NCBI GenBank assembly: GCA_026002835.1
Contig: BPGC01000002.1
Location: forward strand, 62,001 to 126,000
Length of the DNA: 64,000 nucleotides
Direction: 5' to 3'
Origin: Candidatus Nitrosocaldaceae archaeon
Lineage (GTDB): Archaea; Thermoproteota; Nitrososphaeria; Nitrososphaerales; Nitrosocaldaceae
The notes under the pieces were generated by a model. The model saw only the letters and a list, made by a program, of their open reading frames with translations. It had not been told where the DNA came from and did no database searches. Below are positions 25,950 through 34,763 of this stretch, piece by piece; position 1 is the first letter of the stretch; every line of letters begins with the position of its first letter. A program made the translations under genes and the position numbers.

Positions 25950-27281
25950 ATGTGTTTGAGAGTAGATGCATTACAACAATGTATAGATGTAAGGTGTTCT
26001 TTAAGGTATCCTATCAATGAATATAGGATAAGATGTGATAATGGACATCTGTTAGATGTTATCTATACAACCAGTATTAATGATAAACTTAAAGATGTAT
26101 TCTATGAGAGGAGAAATCCTCAAGGTAATATATATAATGAGAGCGGAGTATGGAGATTTAGAGAATTATTAAATTTTGTAAATGTAGATACAGAAAATTT
26201 TGATGAATGTGCTAAAGTTCTTGTATCGTTAGATGGTGCAGAAGGTAGATTATCAAAACCATATAAGATGAGTAAAGTCGCAGATTATGTTGATATGGAT
26301 CATGATACCTTATTTCTTCAGCCTGAGGGATACAATCCAAGTGGTTCGTTTAAAGATAATGGAATGGCTGCTGCTTTAACACATGCAAAGATGCTTAATG
26401 TTAAAAAGATAATGTGTGCATCGACTGGTAATACATCAGCATCAGCTGCTATGTATGCATCTAACGAGGGTTTTGAATGTGATGTTTATATCCCAAAGGG
26501 TGAAGTGGCTCCTGGTAAATTAGCGCAAGCATTCCAATTTGGAGCAAATATAATTGAAGTTATAGGTAACTTTGATGATGCATTGGCTACTTCATTAAAG
26601 AACGCAGATCAAGCATATACAGTAAATTCATTAAATCCATTTAGGCTAGAAGGACAGAAGACTATAGTTTATAGAGCTTTAGAATATCTAAATTGGGAAG
26701 CGCCAGATTGGTTTGTATATCCTGGAGGAGCGTTAGGTAATTCATCTAGTGCATCAAAAGCTTTGATGGAGTTGTATAAATGGGGTTGGATAAAAAAGAT
26801 TCCTAGAATAGCTATAATCAATGCTGCTGGTGCTGATACATTATACAATATATACAATAAATTGAATGTTAGATGGAATAAAGGCAGTATAGACACAAGC
26901 ATAATCGATGAGTATTATGCTAACATGGATAAAAATAATATCAGACCTAAAACAGAAGCAACTGCAATCCAGATAGGTAAACCTTCTAATTTACTGAAAG
27001 CATTACGAGGTTTAGAATTTACAAATGGCATAGTTGAGAAAGTAGAAGATAGTGAGATGTACGATGGCATGGCTATCGTTGGCTTGAATGGTTTTGATTG
27101 TGAATTAGCATCTGGAGCGGTTCCAGCTGGTATCAAGAAGTTAAGAGAGAAAGAGATTATAAAGAAAGATGATATTGTAGTAGGAATATTGACTGGAAGA
27201 CAGAAGGATCCTATGATACCAGTAAAATATCATACAAATCCTAAGAATAGGTTTGCAAAACCTCCAAAAGGTTATTCATAA
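25950..27281 (+). CDS. thrC: Threonine synthase
   Basis: 443 residues of PLP fold type II. The PLP lysine is in NPSGSFKDNGMAAALTHA, with CASTGNTSASAAMYAS as the asparagine loop. It converts O-phosphohomoserine to threonine, the substrate of the dehydratase at 6273. The N-terminus of archaeal ThrC usually carries a zinc ribbon; here C2, C11, C16 and C30 remain but the paired CxxC spacing (CIDVRC, RCDNGH) is degenerate, so metal binding may be lost. It overlaps the convergent metallopeptidase gene by 10 bases. Confidence 0.93.
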   Translation: MCLRVDALQQCIDVRCSLRYPINEYRIRCDNGHLLDVIYTTSINDKLKDVFYERRNPQGNIYNESGVWRFRELLNFVNVDTENFDECAKVLVSLDGAEGRLSKPYKMSKVADYVDMDHDTLFLQPEGYNPSGSFKDNGMAAALTHAKMLNVKKIMCASTGNTSASAAMYASNEGFECDVYIPKGEVAPGKLAQAFQFGANIIEVIGNFDDALATSLKNADQAYTVNSLNPFRLEGQKTIVYRALEYLNWEAPDWFVYPGGALGNSSSASKALMELYKWGWIKKIPRIAIINAAGADTLYNIYNKLNVRWNKGSIDTSIIDEYYANMDKNNIRPKTEATAIQIGKPSNLLKALRGLEFTNGIVEKVEDSEMYDGMAIVGLNGFDCELASGAVPAGIKKLREKEIIKKDDIVVGILTGRQKDPMIPVKYHTNPKNRFAKPPKGYS

Positions 27282-27982
27282 TTGTTTAATAACATAAACC
27301 ATCCTTCTTTAGCATTATTATATTCATAATTACATCTATCTGCTCTACTGTGCAACTCTTTAGCAAGAGTATCATCATTATTATATCCATATAATAGGCA
27401 TGCTAGATTATAGTATTGTTGCTTATAACTAGGATGTTCATCCCATGCTGGAACGTTATCATCTACAACATCTATCAATTTCTTGTATGCTTCAAGATGT
27501 TCGTCTAACAACTCATCTTCTAATAACATCAATGCTGCAAATTGATCAGAGGCTATCTCCTCATTACCAACTACTGGAAGGTTTTTTACATCTATAAACA
27601 TATGAGCAATCTCATGGTATAATATGAAGAGAATTGTAGCATCCTTACTCTTAGAGTAATCAGATAAATTCAATTCTTTATATTTCTGCTCTATATATCT
27701 GATGAATTCCTGGCATATTATTATGCTTTTTGACGATGGTATATATTTACCTGCTATACTAGCAGAGCATTGTTTTACATCTATCTTTATATTATCAGGA
27801 ATTTCATACTTTTCTTCAACTTTTGTTATGCCATATTCTATAATATCATTAGAATTCTTATTAGAATTTATATCTGATGAATAAGGCATTCTCTCTTCAT
27901 GCACTAATTCACTATTGGAAGTATAGATCATGGGATATGAAGATACAAATACAAATATCATCAAGAGCAGATATATCTTCAT
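27272..27982 (-). CDS. Secreted DUF4344-type putative metallopeptidase
   Basis: 236 residues. A signal peptide covers roughly residues 1-20 (MKIYLLLMIFVFVSSYP). The core ILYHEIAHMFIDVKNLPVVGNEEIASDQFAALMLL has HExxH plus a downstream E-E-x-x-x-D, the zinc ligand set of DUF4344 peptidases. The tail (WDEHPSYKQQYYNLACLLYGYN) also matches that family. It is predicted to act outside the membrane. There is no membrane anchor or sorting signal at the C-terminus. The substrate is unknown. Confidence 0.8.
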   Translation of the reverse strand: MKIYLLLMIFVFVSSYPMIYTSNSELVHEERMPYSSDINSNKNSNDIIEYGITKVEEKYEIPDNIKIDVKQCSASIAGKYIPSSKSIIICQEFIRYIEQKYKELNLSDYSKSKDATILFILYHEIAHMFIDVKNLPVVGNEEIASDQFAALMLLEDELLDEHLEAYKKLIDVVDDNVPAWDEHPSYKQQYYNLACLLYGYNNDDTLAKELHSRADRCNYEYNNAKEGWFMLLNNYE

Positions 27983-28111
27983 ATCGAAAGATAATTCTTA
28001 ATTATAGTTTATATCTAGTATAGCAAGTCTTCATAGTAGATTCTTTATAGTATTTACTATTTATTTGATAAACCAAAAGATTAAATTCATTATACAAGAT
28101 TAACATGCTTA

Positions 28112-28834
28112 ATGACTAGCACTATTGGCATAAAATATGGTGAATATGCCATAGAAGATAGGTTAACTTTTATGCTAGATGAAGGTATAGAATTCACAAT
28201 TTATAGATTATCTAATAACAAGTATGCTTATGAGAGATACGAGCAAGATGAATTAAAGTTAAAAAAGATAATTGCTGGCGATGAGTTGCTAACTATAGGT
28301 ATATTTCCAATTACGCCTCAGAATGTTCCAAATAAATATGCTAATCATATGATGCTAGCATTATCTAGTAATATAATAGTTAGTAGTAAGAGTAGTGTAG
28401 AATGCTATCTTATAATGCCTATCGAGATTGGAATTGCTGTTAACAATACTATAATAGATGTCTATTCTTTAGGGTATACAAAATATGCATTGTATGGAAT
28501 CCCAGAGAGAGGTATAATATGCAGATATTACAAAACTGATGTTTATACAGATATACCAAAACTTGAACCCCTTAGAGAAGCTGTAGTTAGATGTTTATTA
28601 AAGAATTATACTAATGATACAAAGACTATTAGTAAGATAGTATATCCTATAGATGGAGCAGATCTATATTATGATAATACCGATGCCTATTTTGATATGC
28701 TAGAGGTTATATTCGATACAAAACTAAACGTTGAGATTCTAAATGTTAATGTAAGAAGTATTGAATGGAATGCTAATAAGACTAACTTTGGTAAAACATA
28801 TAATAATAGTTATGTTATGGAGTGGGGATACTAA
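28112..28834 (+). CDS. DUF432 domain protein
   Basis: 240 residues, mostly beta. The layout with AIEDRLTF near the start, LTIGIFPITPQNVPNKYANHMMLALSSNIIVSSKSSV in the middle and LALYGIPERG..CRYYK matches DUF432, which in archaea is found next to or fused with MscS channels. The MscS gene here starts on the last base of the stop codon (TAATG), so the two are translationally coupled. It is probably an accessory that senses or gates. The function is inferred from linkage alone. Confidence 0.78.
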   Translation: MTSTIGIKYGEYAIEDRLTFMLDEGIEFTIYRLSNNKYAYERYEQDELKLKKIIAGDELLTIGIFPITPQNVPNKYANHMMLALSSNIIVSSKSSVECYLIMPIEIGIAVNNTIIDVYSLGYTKYALYGIPERGIICRYYKTDVYTDIPKLEPLREAVVRCLLKNYTNDTKTISKIVYPIDGADLYYDNTDAYFDMLEVIFDTKLNVEILNVNVRSIEWNANKTNFGKTYNNSYVMEWGY

Positions 28835-29649
28835 TGGAGTTCATACCATCTACAATAAATATTCTAGGAACTGAGATAGAATTATTAAAATTATTAATAT
28901 CTATGGTGATATTTGCAGTTGGATTTGCTATAGCAAAGTCCGTTTCAATATTAATAGTTAGAGTATTTGGCAAGTATATTCCAGATAACATAGAGATGAT
29001 CATAAAAAGGTTAGCTTATTGGGGTATAATAGCTATAGCAGCATTTTCAGCAATTGGCAATTTAGGGGTAGATTTTACTGGTGTATTGCTTGCTGGAGGA
29101 ATAGCTGGCATAATCATAGGTTTTGCTACTCAATCAGTAGTATCTAATCTGATCTCTGGCTTATTCTTGCATCTAGATAAACCAGTTAAGATCGGAGATC
29201 CAGTTGAGGTAGTTGATATGGGAGTAGCTGGGGTTATTGTAGATATAACTGCATTCTCAACTAGACTTAGGAGGTTTGATGGTGTATTTGTTAGAATACC
29301 AAATGAGAAGATATTTACTGCACAATTAAGGAATTTCTCTGCTAATGCTGCTAGAAGGGTAGAGATAACGATAGGTATAGCATATAAGGAAGATGCCGAA
29401 CATGCTATCAATGTAATTAAAGCATTGATAGATAAACATCCAAAGATATTAGTTGAACCAGAACCACGTGTAGCTGTCTGGGAATTAGCAGACTCGAGCG
29501 TAAATATAATAATATGGCCATGGGTTCCTACTAATGAGTGGTTCCCAGTAAGAGCAGAATTAGTAAAATTGATCAAAGAAGAGTTAGATAGACATGGTAT
29601 TGAGATACCATTCCCACAAAGAACGATATGGTTTGGGAAAGATCAATAA
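28834..29649 (+). CDS. mscS: MscS-family mechanosensitive ion channel
   Basis: 271 residues from the ATG at 28834. Three membrane helices are visible (about residues 14-34, 59-77 and 80-107); the last is the glycine/alanine-rich pore helix GVLLAGGIAGIIIGFATQSVVSNLISG. The cytoplasmic beta domain follows (DKPVKIGDPVEV...), ending in IPFPQRTIWF. It opens under membrane tension to release osmolytes. It is coupled to DUF432 by a one-base overlap and overlaps the next convergent gene by 7 bases. Confidence 0.92.
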   Translation: MEFIPSTINILGTEIELLKLLISMVIFAVGFAIAKSVSILIVRVFGKYIPDNIEMIIKRLAYWGIIAIAAFSAIGNLGVDFTGVLLAGGIAGIIIGFATQSVVSNLISGLFLHLDKPVKIGDPVEVVDMGVAGVIVDITAFSTRLRRFDGVFVRIPNEKIFTAQLRNFSANAARRVEITIGIAYKEDAEHAINVIKALIDKHPKILVEPEPRVAVWELADSSVNIIIWPWVPTNEWFPVRAELVKLIKEELDRHGIEIPFPQRTIWFGKDQ

Positions 29650-29879
29650 TCATTAGATTCAAGTAGATCTTCTAATATCTTTTTTACCGAATCAGAATCT
29701 GGATTAGCTTTAATCTTCTCAGCAACTTCTTCATCTTGAACCTCGTAACAGTTCAATAATCCTAGTTCATTCTTGAAGAATAAGAATACTCTATTCTCAT
29801 GTATGCATGTATAGATCTTATCCTTCTCCATATCTTCACTCTTTATTATTATACCATCCTTACTAGATCTAACAGCCAT
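29643..29879 (-). CDS. Small conserved hypothetical protein
   Basis: 78 residues from the ATG at 29879; an ATG at 29888 is possible but lies before the likely transcription start. A strand-rich half (GIIIKSEDMEKDKIYTCIHENRVFLFF, with a single Cys) is followed by an acidic helix ending KKILEDLLESN. There is no known family. It is transcribed divergently from DNA polymerase IV. Confidence 0.6.
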   Translation of the reverse strand: MAVRSSKDGIIIKSEDMEKDKIYTCIHENRVFLFFKNELGLLNCYEVQDEEVAEKIKANPDSDSVKKILEDLLESNDY

Positions 29880-29923
29880 AATTAGCATATGTTATAATAC
29901 TATTTAACAATTAAGTATATGTT
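29880..29923. promoter_or_regulatory. Interlocked divergent promoters (29879 gene and dinB)
   Basis: Only 44 bases separate two divergent starts. Rightward ttataata (29892-29899) is about 28 bases before the dinB ATG; leftward tatttaac read on the other strand (29901-29908) is about 25 bases before the ATG at 29879. Both suggest leaderless mRNAs, and the boxes are so close that the two promoters should compete. Confidence 0.5.
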
Positions 29924-31015
29924 ATGAGTAGTAATAATATGAGAATAATAATGCATGTGGATTTTGACTATTTTTATGCTCAGTGTGAAGAGTTGAGGAA
30001 TCCTAGCATTAAAGATAAACCAGTTGTTGTATGTGTTTACTCTGCTAGAGGGAATGATTCTGGAGCTGTTAGCACTGCCAATTATAAGGCTAGAGAGTAT
30101 GGAGTTAAATCTGGTATATCAATAAAGTCTGCTAAAGATAGGTTAAAAGACGTAGATGCTGTATTCTTATCGGTAGATCATGATTATTATGATATGATAT
30201 CTGAGAAAGCTATGAATATAATAAAAAGATATGCAGATAAGTTTGAGCATGTTGGAGATGATGAGGCTTATCTAGATATTAGCAGCATTAAAGATTATGA
30301 TAAGGCTAGAGATTTGGCATTAAAGATCAAGGATGAGGTTAGAAGCAAAGTAGGTTTATCAATATCTATTGGTATCGCTCCTAACAAATTACTAGCAAAG
30401 ATTGCTTCAGATTATCAAAAACCTAATGGTTTAACGATAATAAAGCCAGAAGAGGTTGATGAATTTATCAAGGATATGGATATCAGTAAGATAACAGGTA
30501 TAGGAAAGAAGACTAGAGCAAGATTAAATGAACTAGGTATAAAAACTATAAAAGATCTTAGAGAACTAAGCATATATACATTAACAAAAGAGTTTGGTAA
30601 GAAGACTGGCATCTATCTCTATAACGCTTCTAGAGGCATTGATGATGAAGAGGTTAAAGAAGATGAAAGCATAACTCAATTCAGCAGAATTGTTACTTTA
30701 AAGAGAGATACTAATAATATAGAAGATATGCTAGATGATCTCAAATCGTTATGTAACGAGGTTCATAAAACTGCTATTGAGAATAATTACTCATTTAGGA
30801 GTATAGGTATAATGTTAGTGTTAAATGATATGAGTATGAGAAGCAAGTCTAGAACATTAAGAGCATTAACCAATAATAGAGATGAGTTATATAAAGTAGC
30901 AAAGAGGTTATTGATGGAGGTTATGAAAGATAAGCCTATAGTTAGGAGATTAGGAGTTAAAGTTTTTGATCTAGTTAGTAGCAAAGGACAGGATACATTA
31001 TTAAAATTTATGTAA
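29924..31015 (+). CDS. dinB: DNA polymerase IV (Y family)
   Basis: 363 residues. The catalytic carboxylates are in MHVDFDYFYAQCEE near the N-terminus and DDEAYLDIS near residue 107; YKAREYGVKSGIS, GIAPNKLLAKIASDYQKPNG and the helix-hairpin-helix ITGIGKKTRARL follow in order. It copies past damaged bases. The last residues, QDTLLKF (356-362), are a PCNA-interacting (PIP) box, expected for recruitment to the sliding clamp. The first six residues (MSSNNM) allow a second start at the inner ATG 29939. Confidence 0.95.
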   Translation: MSSNNMRIIMHVDFDYFYAQCEELRNPSIKDKPVVVCVYSARGNDSGAVSTANYKAREYGVKSGISIKSAKDRLKDVDAVFLSVDHDYYDMISEKAMNIIKRYADKFEHVGDDEAYLDISSIKDYDKARDLALKIKDEVRSKVGLSISIGIAPNKLLAKIASDYQKPNGLTIIKPEEVDEFIKDMDISKITGIGKKTRARLNELGIKTIKDLRELSIYTLTKEFGKKTGIYLYNASRGIDDEEVKEDESITQFSRIVTLKRDTNNIEDMLDDLKSLCNEVHKTAIENNYSFRSIGIMLVLNDMSMRSKSRTLRALTNNRDELYKVAKRLLMEVMKDKPIVRRLGVKVFDLVSSKGQDTLLKFM

Positions 31016-31016
31016 A

Positions 31017-31403
31017 TTATCTCCATTCCCATACCTTGATCTCTAACCTATCATCTAATATCTCTGCTTCTACAATACCAACTATATCATTAAATTCTTC
31101 AATATTTGAAGTGAATATACCAGAGCCTCTCCATATCTGTTTGTTATCAATCTTTCTTCCAAAACCTCTTCCAATCCATGTTAGAATATTATTATCATCA
31201 GTAATTATAGCATGTTTACCTTCTCCATATACTGTATCTTTATCCTTCTTTACAGATGTATAAGTACAATATTCTTTTATATTGATACCATTTCTTAACT
31301 TACCTTCTGCTATATAGGAGCCTTCTAACGTTAAAGGATCTAATTCTATAACTCTTACATATTTTATATATCCTCTAGCCTCATATATTATATCTCCTAG
31401 CAT
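31017..31403 (-). CDS. Hypothetical beta-barrel-like protein
   Basis: 128 residues, almost entirely beta: repeated strands with turns such as VYGEGKHAIITDD, TWIGRGFGRKI and RGSGIFTSN. The strong aromatic-glycine alternation suggests a small barrel. No catalytic residues or cysteine pairs stand out. Its end lies one base from the dinB stop. Function unknown. Confidence 0.6.
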   Translation of the reverse strand: MLGDIIYEARGYIKYVRVIELDPLTLEGSYIAEGKLRNGINIKEYCTYTSVKKDKDTVYGEGKHAIITDDNNILTWIGRGFGRKIDNKQIWRGSGIFTSNIEEFNDIVGIVEAEILDDRLEIKVWEWR

Positions 31404-31531
31404 ATCTTCAATTCATTATCTATACTTAAATATCTAATCAAATACAAGCTATAAAATATAACTATCTTCTATTCTATAAAAGAAATTAATATCAAGAAAC
31501 TTTATTAACAGTTTTTTATTATTGCTTTATA

Positions 31532-31900
31532 ATGGACTACGATCAATTATGCAAATATATTTTAAAGATGGATCCACTGGTTAGATTTGCTGTTATATGT
31601 GATGAGGGTGGAGAGATAATTTATGGTGGGCATAGAGATAATATAGACAGTTTGTTAACAGAAGAAGAGAGCAAGCGATCTCTACAACAAGCATGGGCTA
31701 GATGGAAACTTAGAAACGAATTAGCAAGCAAGATTGGAAGAGGTAAATATGCTATGGCTGAATATGAGAAGATAAAAAGGATAACAATACCATTAGATGA
31801 TATGCATCTATTGCTAGTAACAACCGATGTTACTGCTGATCATATGCGTATAATAAATGAGATATTAAGACTTAAGGATAGATTAAGTACTTTCAAGTAA
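31532..31900 (+). CDS. Conserved hypothetical protein (DUF6659-like)
   Basis: 122 residues. The pattern MDPLVRFAVICDEGGEIIYGG, a helix with LQQAWARWKLRNELASKIGRGKYAMAEYEKIKRITIPL and LLLVTTD resembles the thaumarchaeal DUF6659 proteins and, more loosely, a Roadblock/profilin-like sensor fold; both comparisons are from memory. Small proteins of this kind may act in signalling. It overlaps the convergent ATPase gene by 18 bases, the longest tail-to-tail overlap in the window. Confidence 0.65.
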   Translation: MDYDQLCKYILKMDPLVRFAVICDEGGEIIYGGHRDNIDSLLTEEESKRSLQQAWARWKLRNELASKIGRGKYAMAEYEKIKRITIPLDDMHLLLVTTDVTADHMRIINEILRLKDRLSTFK

Positions 31901-33301
31901 TTTAGCATTAGGATATCCTCTAGAATGATCCAATTGTATATTACATAAGAACAATTGTGGTTTGATCGATGCTAACATAGTAGCTCCAGCATACTCAAAT
32001 ATTCTAAGATGTATATCGCTAACACTTCTTGTAACCTCTAGCGTTTTATAATTTGGTCTAGAGGTTATTATTAAAAGATCTCCAGATGCTCTAACTATTC
32101 TGCATAGTTCTATTATACTTTTTAATATCTGCTTTATATCATCTCTATACTCTAATTCGGCAAAACTATAATCTATAGTTATTATACAATGTTTTGATTT
32201 ACTCTTTAGATCTTTATATAACATTAACCATGAGTTATAAACCTCATGAAACCTTCTGCTATCAATGGATGCTATATAAGGAGCAAATTCTTCCGTATCG
32301 CTTCCTACTACTCTAAGAAAATTGTTAATATCATCTTTTCTTGCATATGGGATCAAATATCTAGTAACAGCTGATACATGTTGATCTTGAGATGATATTA
32401 TTAATGCAGACTCTCCTTGAGATATAAAATTCAATGCTAATGGTGCAAATAATGGAACAAATACAAATCTATCAACTTCTTCATCTATCTCTATCGATAT
32501 TATACTTCCTTTCTTAAAACCGCCATTGAGTTTCTCATCCAATTCAATATTACCAGTACTATAATACTGATCTGTATGGTTTATCGCTTCAAATAATGTT
32601 GGTTTTTCAGATATAGAATGGGATATAGTAGAGAATGTTCTAAATCTGCCTCCTTCCAATGTAAATGGCACCTTTGGTTTGATTATATGAGTACCTTTTA
32701 GCTTTTCTATTTTCATATCTCTAAGCCTATATGATTTATAGAACGTTTGATCCAATCTAACTATTCCATCTACCATATGCTCTAGAGATGTATCATCCAA
32801 CTCTTCGGTTATGAATATTATAAATCCTATATGCTTGTCTGTTAAAGATAAGAGAGCCTTTTCAACCCTTATTCTAGTAGCAGTATCTATCTCTTTTGAT
32901 ATAGAATCCCACACATCTAGGATCACAAAAGGCTTTGTTGGACCCTCTAATGCTATAAAGGGATCTTCAACTCTAGTTGTTAAATTTGTTAATGAATTAA
33001 GCAGGTTTGTTATAGCGAATAGTGGACTATCTGCAAACATATTTCCAGTATCTGTTACAGATATTATATTATCTCTTCGTATGAACTCCTTTATCCATGG
33101 ATATCTTTTATACAATTCAAATTCATTTATCTTTCTAGATACAAACACTGTATCAAACTTATCTCTATACATACTAGCTAGCTCAAAGCTTAACGTTACC
33201 TTTCCAGTTCCAGATCTACCTTTGATTAACAATGATTTGTTACCTATTCTTATGAATTTATAAAGATCGCTTAGTCCATCTTCGTTTTGTATTAGTTGCA
33301 T
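31883..33301 (-). CDS. GvpD/KaiC-like P-loop ATPase, altered Walker A
   Basis: 472 residues in two RecA-like lobes. Lobe 1 has GRSGTGKVT at 28-36 (the position after Lys is Val, where Ser or Thr is normal) and a Walker B PFVILDVWDS near 130. Lobe 2, after GNIELDEKLNGGFKKGSIISIEI, follows the KaiC 'GG-x-x-x-G' entry but has no P-loop and no Walker B carboxylates of the usual type. Relatives are gas-vesicle regulator GvpD and KaiC-like proteins. No gas vesicle gene is here. It may be a regulator of DNA-binding proteins or a kinase-dead scaffold. The rest is unassigned. Confidence 0.7.
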   Translation of the reverse strand: MQLIQNEDGLSDLYKFIRIGNKSLLIKGRSGTGKVTLSFELASMYRDKFDTVFVSRKINEFELYKRYPWIKEFIRRDNIISVTDTGNMFADSPLFAITNLLNSLTNLTTRVEDPFIALEGPTKPFVILDVWDSISKEIDTATRIRVEKALLSLTDKHIGFIIFITEELDDTSLEHMVDGIVRLDQTFYKSYRLRDMKIEKLKGTHIIKPKVPFTLEGGRFRTFSTISHSISEKPTLFEAINHTDQYYSTGNIELDEKLNGGFKKGSIISIEIDEEVDRFVFVPLFAPLALNFISQGESALIISSQDQHVSAVTRYLIPYARKDDINNFLRVVGSDTEEFAPYIASIDSRRFHEVYNSWLMLYKDLKSKSKHCIITIDYSFAELEYRDDIKQILKSIIELCRIVRASGDLLIITSRPNYKTLEVTRSVSDIHLRIFEYAGATMLASIKPQLFLCNIQLDHSRGYPNAKLLEST

Positions 33302-33378
33302 ATTACTTTTAATAACAATTCTAATATAATTTAAGCTTAATCAAAGTCATACAATATTACTATATAATGAAGAATTGA

Positions 33379-33714
33379 TCAATAACCACGTTTCTTCCAT
33401 GATTTAAACAAAAATATCAATGGAATGATCATAGCAACGCTAGCAATTATTATAGGAAGTAGAGTTGCATAATTAAATGCATAACCATAGTTTATAAGGA
33501 ACGGATAAGGAAAGATTACAAATATCCATGCTAATCCTATGAATAGAAATAGATACCAATTCCTTTTCAAGAATCTGTTTGTTGGCATAGAGTTTAATTC
33601 TTTACATCTAATGCATTTCCTTGCGTCATTATCTATACAACCAGAACATACTTTATTATTACAATATACACAAGTATGCTCACTGAATCTTGCTCCACAT
33701 ATAGCACATGGCAT
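33379..33714 (-). CDS. Zinc-ribbon membrane protein
   Basis: 111 residues. The N-terminal 37 residues carry four CxxC pairs (C3/6, 15/18, 23/26, 34/37), enough for two zinc sites in a RING- or B-box-like arrangement. Two membrane helices follow at about 52-71 and 82-104, then a basic KSWKKRGY end. The zinc part probably faces the cytoplasm, following the positive-inside rule. It shares its direction with the ATPase gene 78 bases downstream. Function unknown. Confidence 0.72.
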   Translation of the reverse strand: MPCAICGARFSEHTCVYCNNKVCSGCIDNDARKCIRCKELNSMPTNRFLKRNWYLFLFIGLAWIFVIFPYPFLINYGYAFNYATLLPIIIASVAMIIPLIFLFKSWKKRGY

Positions 33715-33750
33715 GTATCTTATAAGCCAACTATAGCTTAATAATTTTAC

Positions 33751-34734
33751 TTATAATCTAATATCATGTATATAAACTCCTTTGCCTTTTTCTATCCTTC
33801 CTATTATATGAGCATTTTTCAAACCTTTTATCTTCTCTTTAGAAATTATACAGAAACCTATGCCCATATTGAAAGTATTAAACATCTCTTTATCATCCAA
33901 GCCAGCATGTTCTTGTATCAATCTAAATATTGGTTTTGGTTTTGGCATATTATCTATAACAAATTTATAATTTCCTAATCTATTTAACTTGCTAAATGCA
34001 CCTCCAGTTATATGAGCTAACCCATGGATCTCATGTTTATCTATGATATCTAATACTTGTTTTACATAAATCCTAGTAGGTTTCAATAACTCTTTTCCTA
34101 ATGTAGTCCTTAACTCTTTTATCTTATCATCCAATTTATAATGTTTTAACAATACTTTTCTTGCTAATGTATATCCATTTGAATGCAAACCATTACTCTC
34201 TAAACCTATTATTATATCTCCTTCTTTTATAGCATTGCCTAGAATCAATCTATCTCTTTTAGTTATACCGATCATACTTCCAGCAAGATCGAATGCTTGA
34301 TCTTTACCAACAATAAGATCTGGCATTACTGCAGTCTCTCCTCCTATTATTGCAACATCTGCTTCCTTAGCCCCTTTAACCAAACCTTTCATTATCTCTT
34401 TAACTAGAATATCATCTGGTTTCCTTAACGCTATATAATCTACGAATGCTAATGGTTTAGCTCCAGTGCATATTATATCATTAGCATTCATAGCTATACA
34501 ATCTATTCCTATTGTATCAAATTTGTTAAGCATCTGAGCAATCAAGGTTTTAGTACCAACGCCATCTGTATGCAATGCTATAACATCATCATTAATTGCA
34601 TATAATCCAGCATAATGTCCAAAACCAGAGATTACTTTATCGTTGAATGTAGATGCTAATAATCTGGCAAATTTACTCTGTATCTTTCTAACTTTATTTA
34701 CATCGACACCAGCATCTTTATATGTATATGGCAT
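33751..34734 (-). CDS. purM: Phosphoribosylformylglycinamidine cyclo-ligase
   Basis: 327 residues. It closes the imidazole ring to make AIR in purine synthesis. The N-terminal TYKDAGVDVNKV, the HTDGVGTKTLIA block, the ATP site GGETAVMPD and ESNGLHSNGYTLARK are PurM signatures. It follows the TldE-like gene by 29 bases in the same direction and may be part of the cofG-cofH transcript. No other de novo purine gene is adjacent. Confidence 0.95.
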   Translation of the reverse strand: MPYTYKDAGVDVNKVRKIQSKFARLLASTFNDKVISGFGHYAGLYAINDDVIALHTDGVGTKTLIAQMLNKFDTIGIDCIAMNANDIICTGAKPLAFVDYIALRKPDDILVKEIMKGLVKGAKEADVAIIGGETAVMPDLIVGKDQAFDLAGSMIGITKRDRLILGNAIKEGDIIIGLESNGLHSNGYTLARKVLLKHYKLDDKIKELRTTLGKELLKPTRIYVKQVLDIIDKHEIHGLAHITGGAFSKLNRLGNYKFVIDNMPKPKPIFRLIQEHAGLDDKEMFNTFNMGIGFCIISKEKIKGLKNAHIIGRIEKGKGVYIHDIRL

Positions 34735-34763
34735 ATAATCTGTTTATTATACTCATATAAAGA

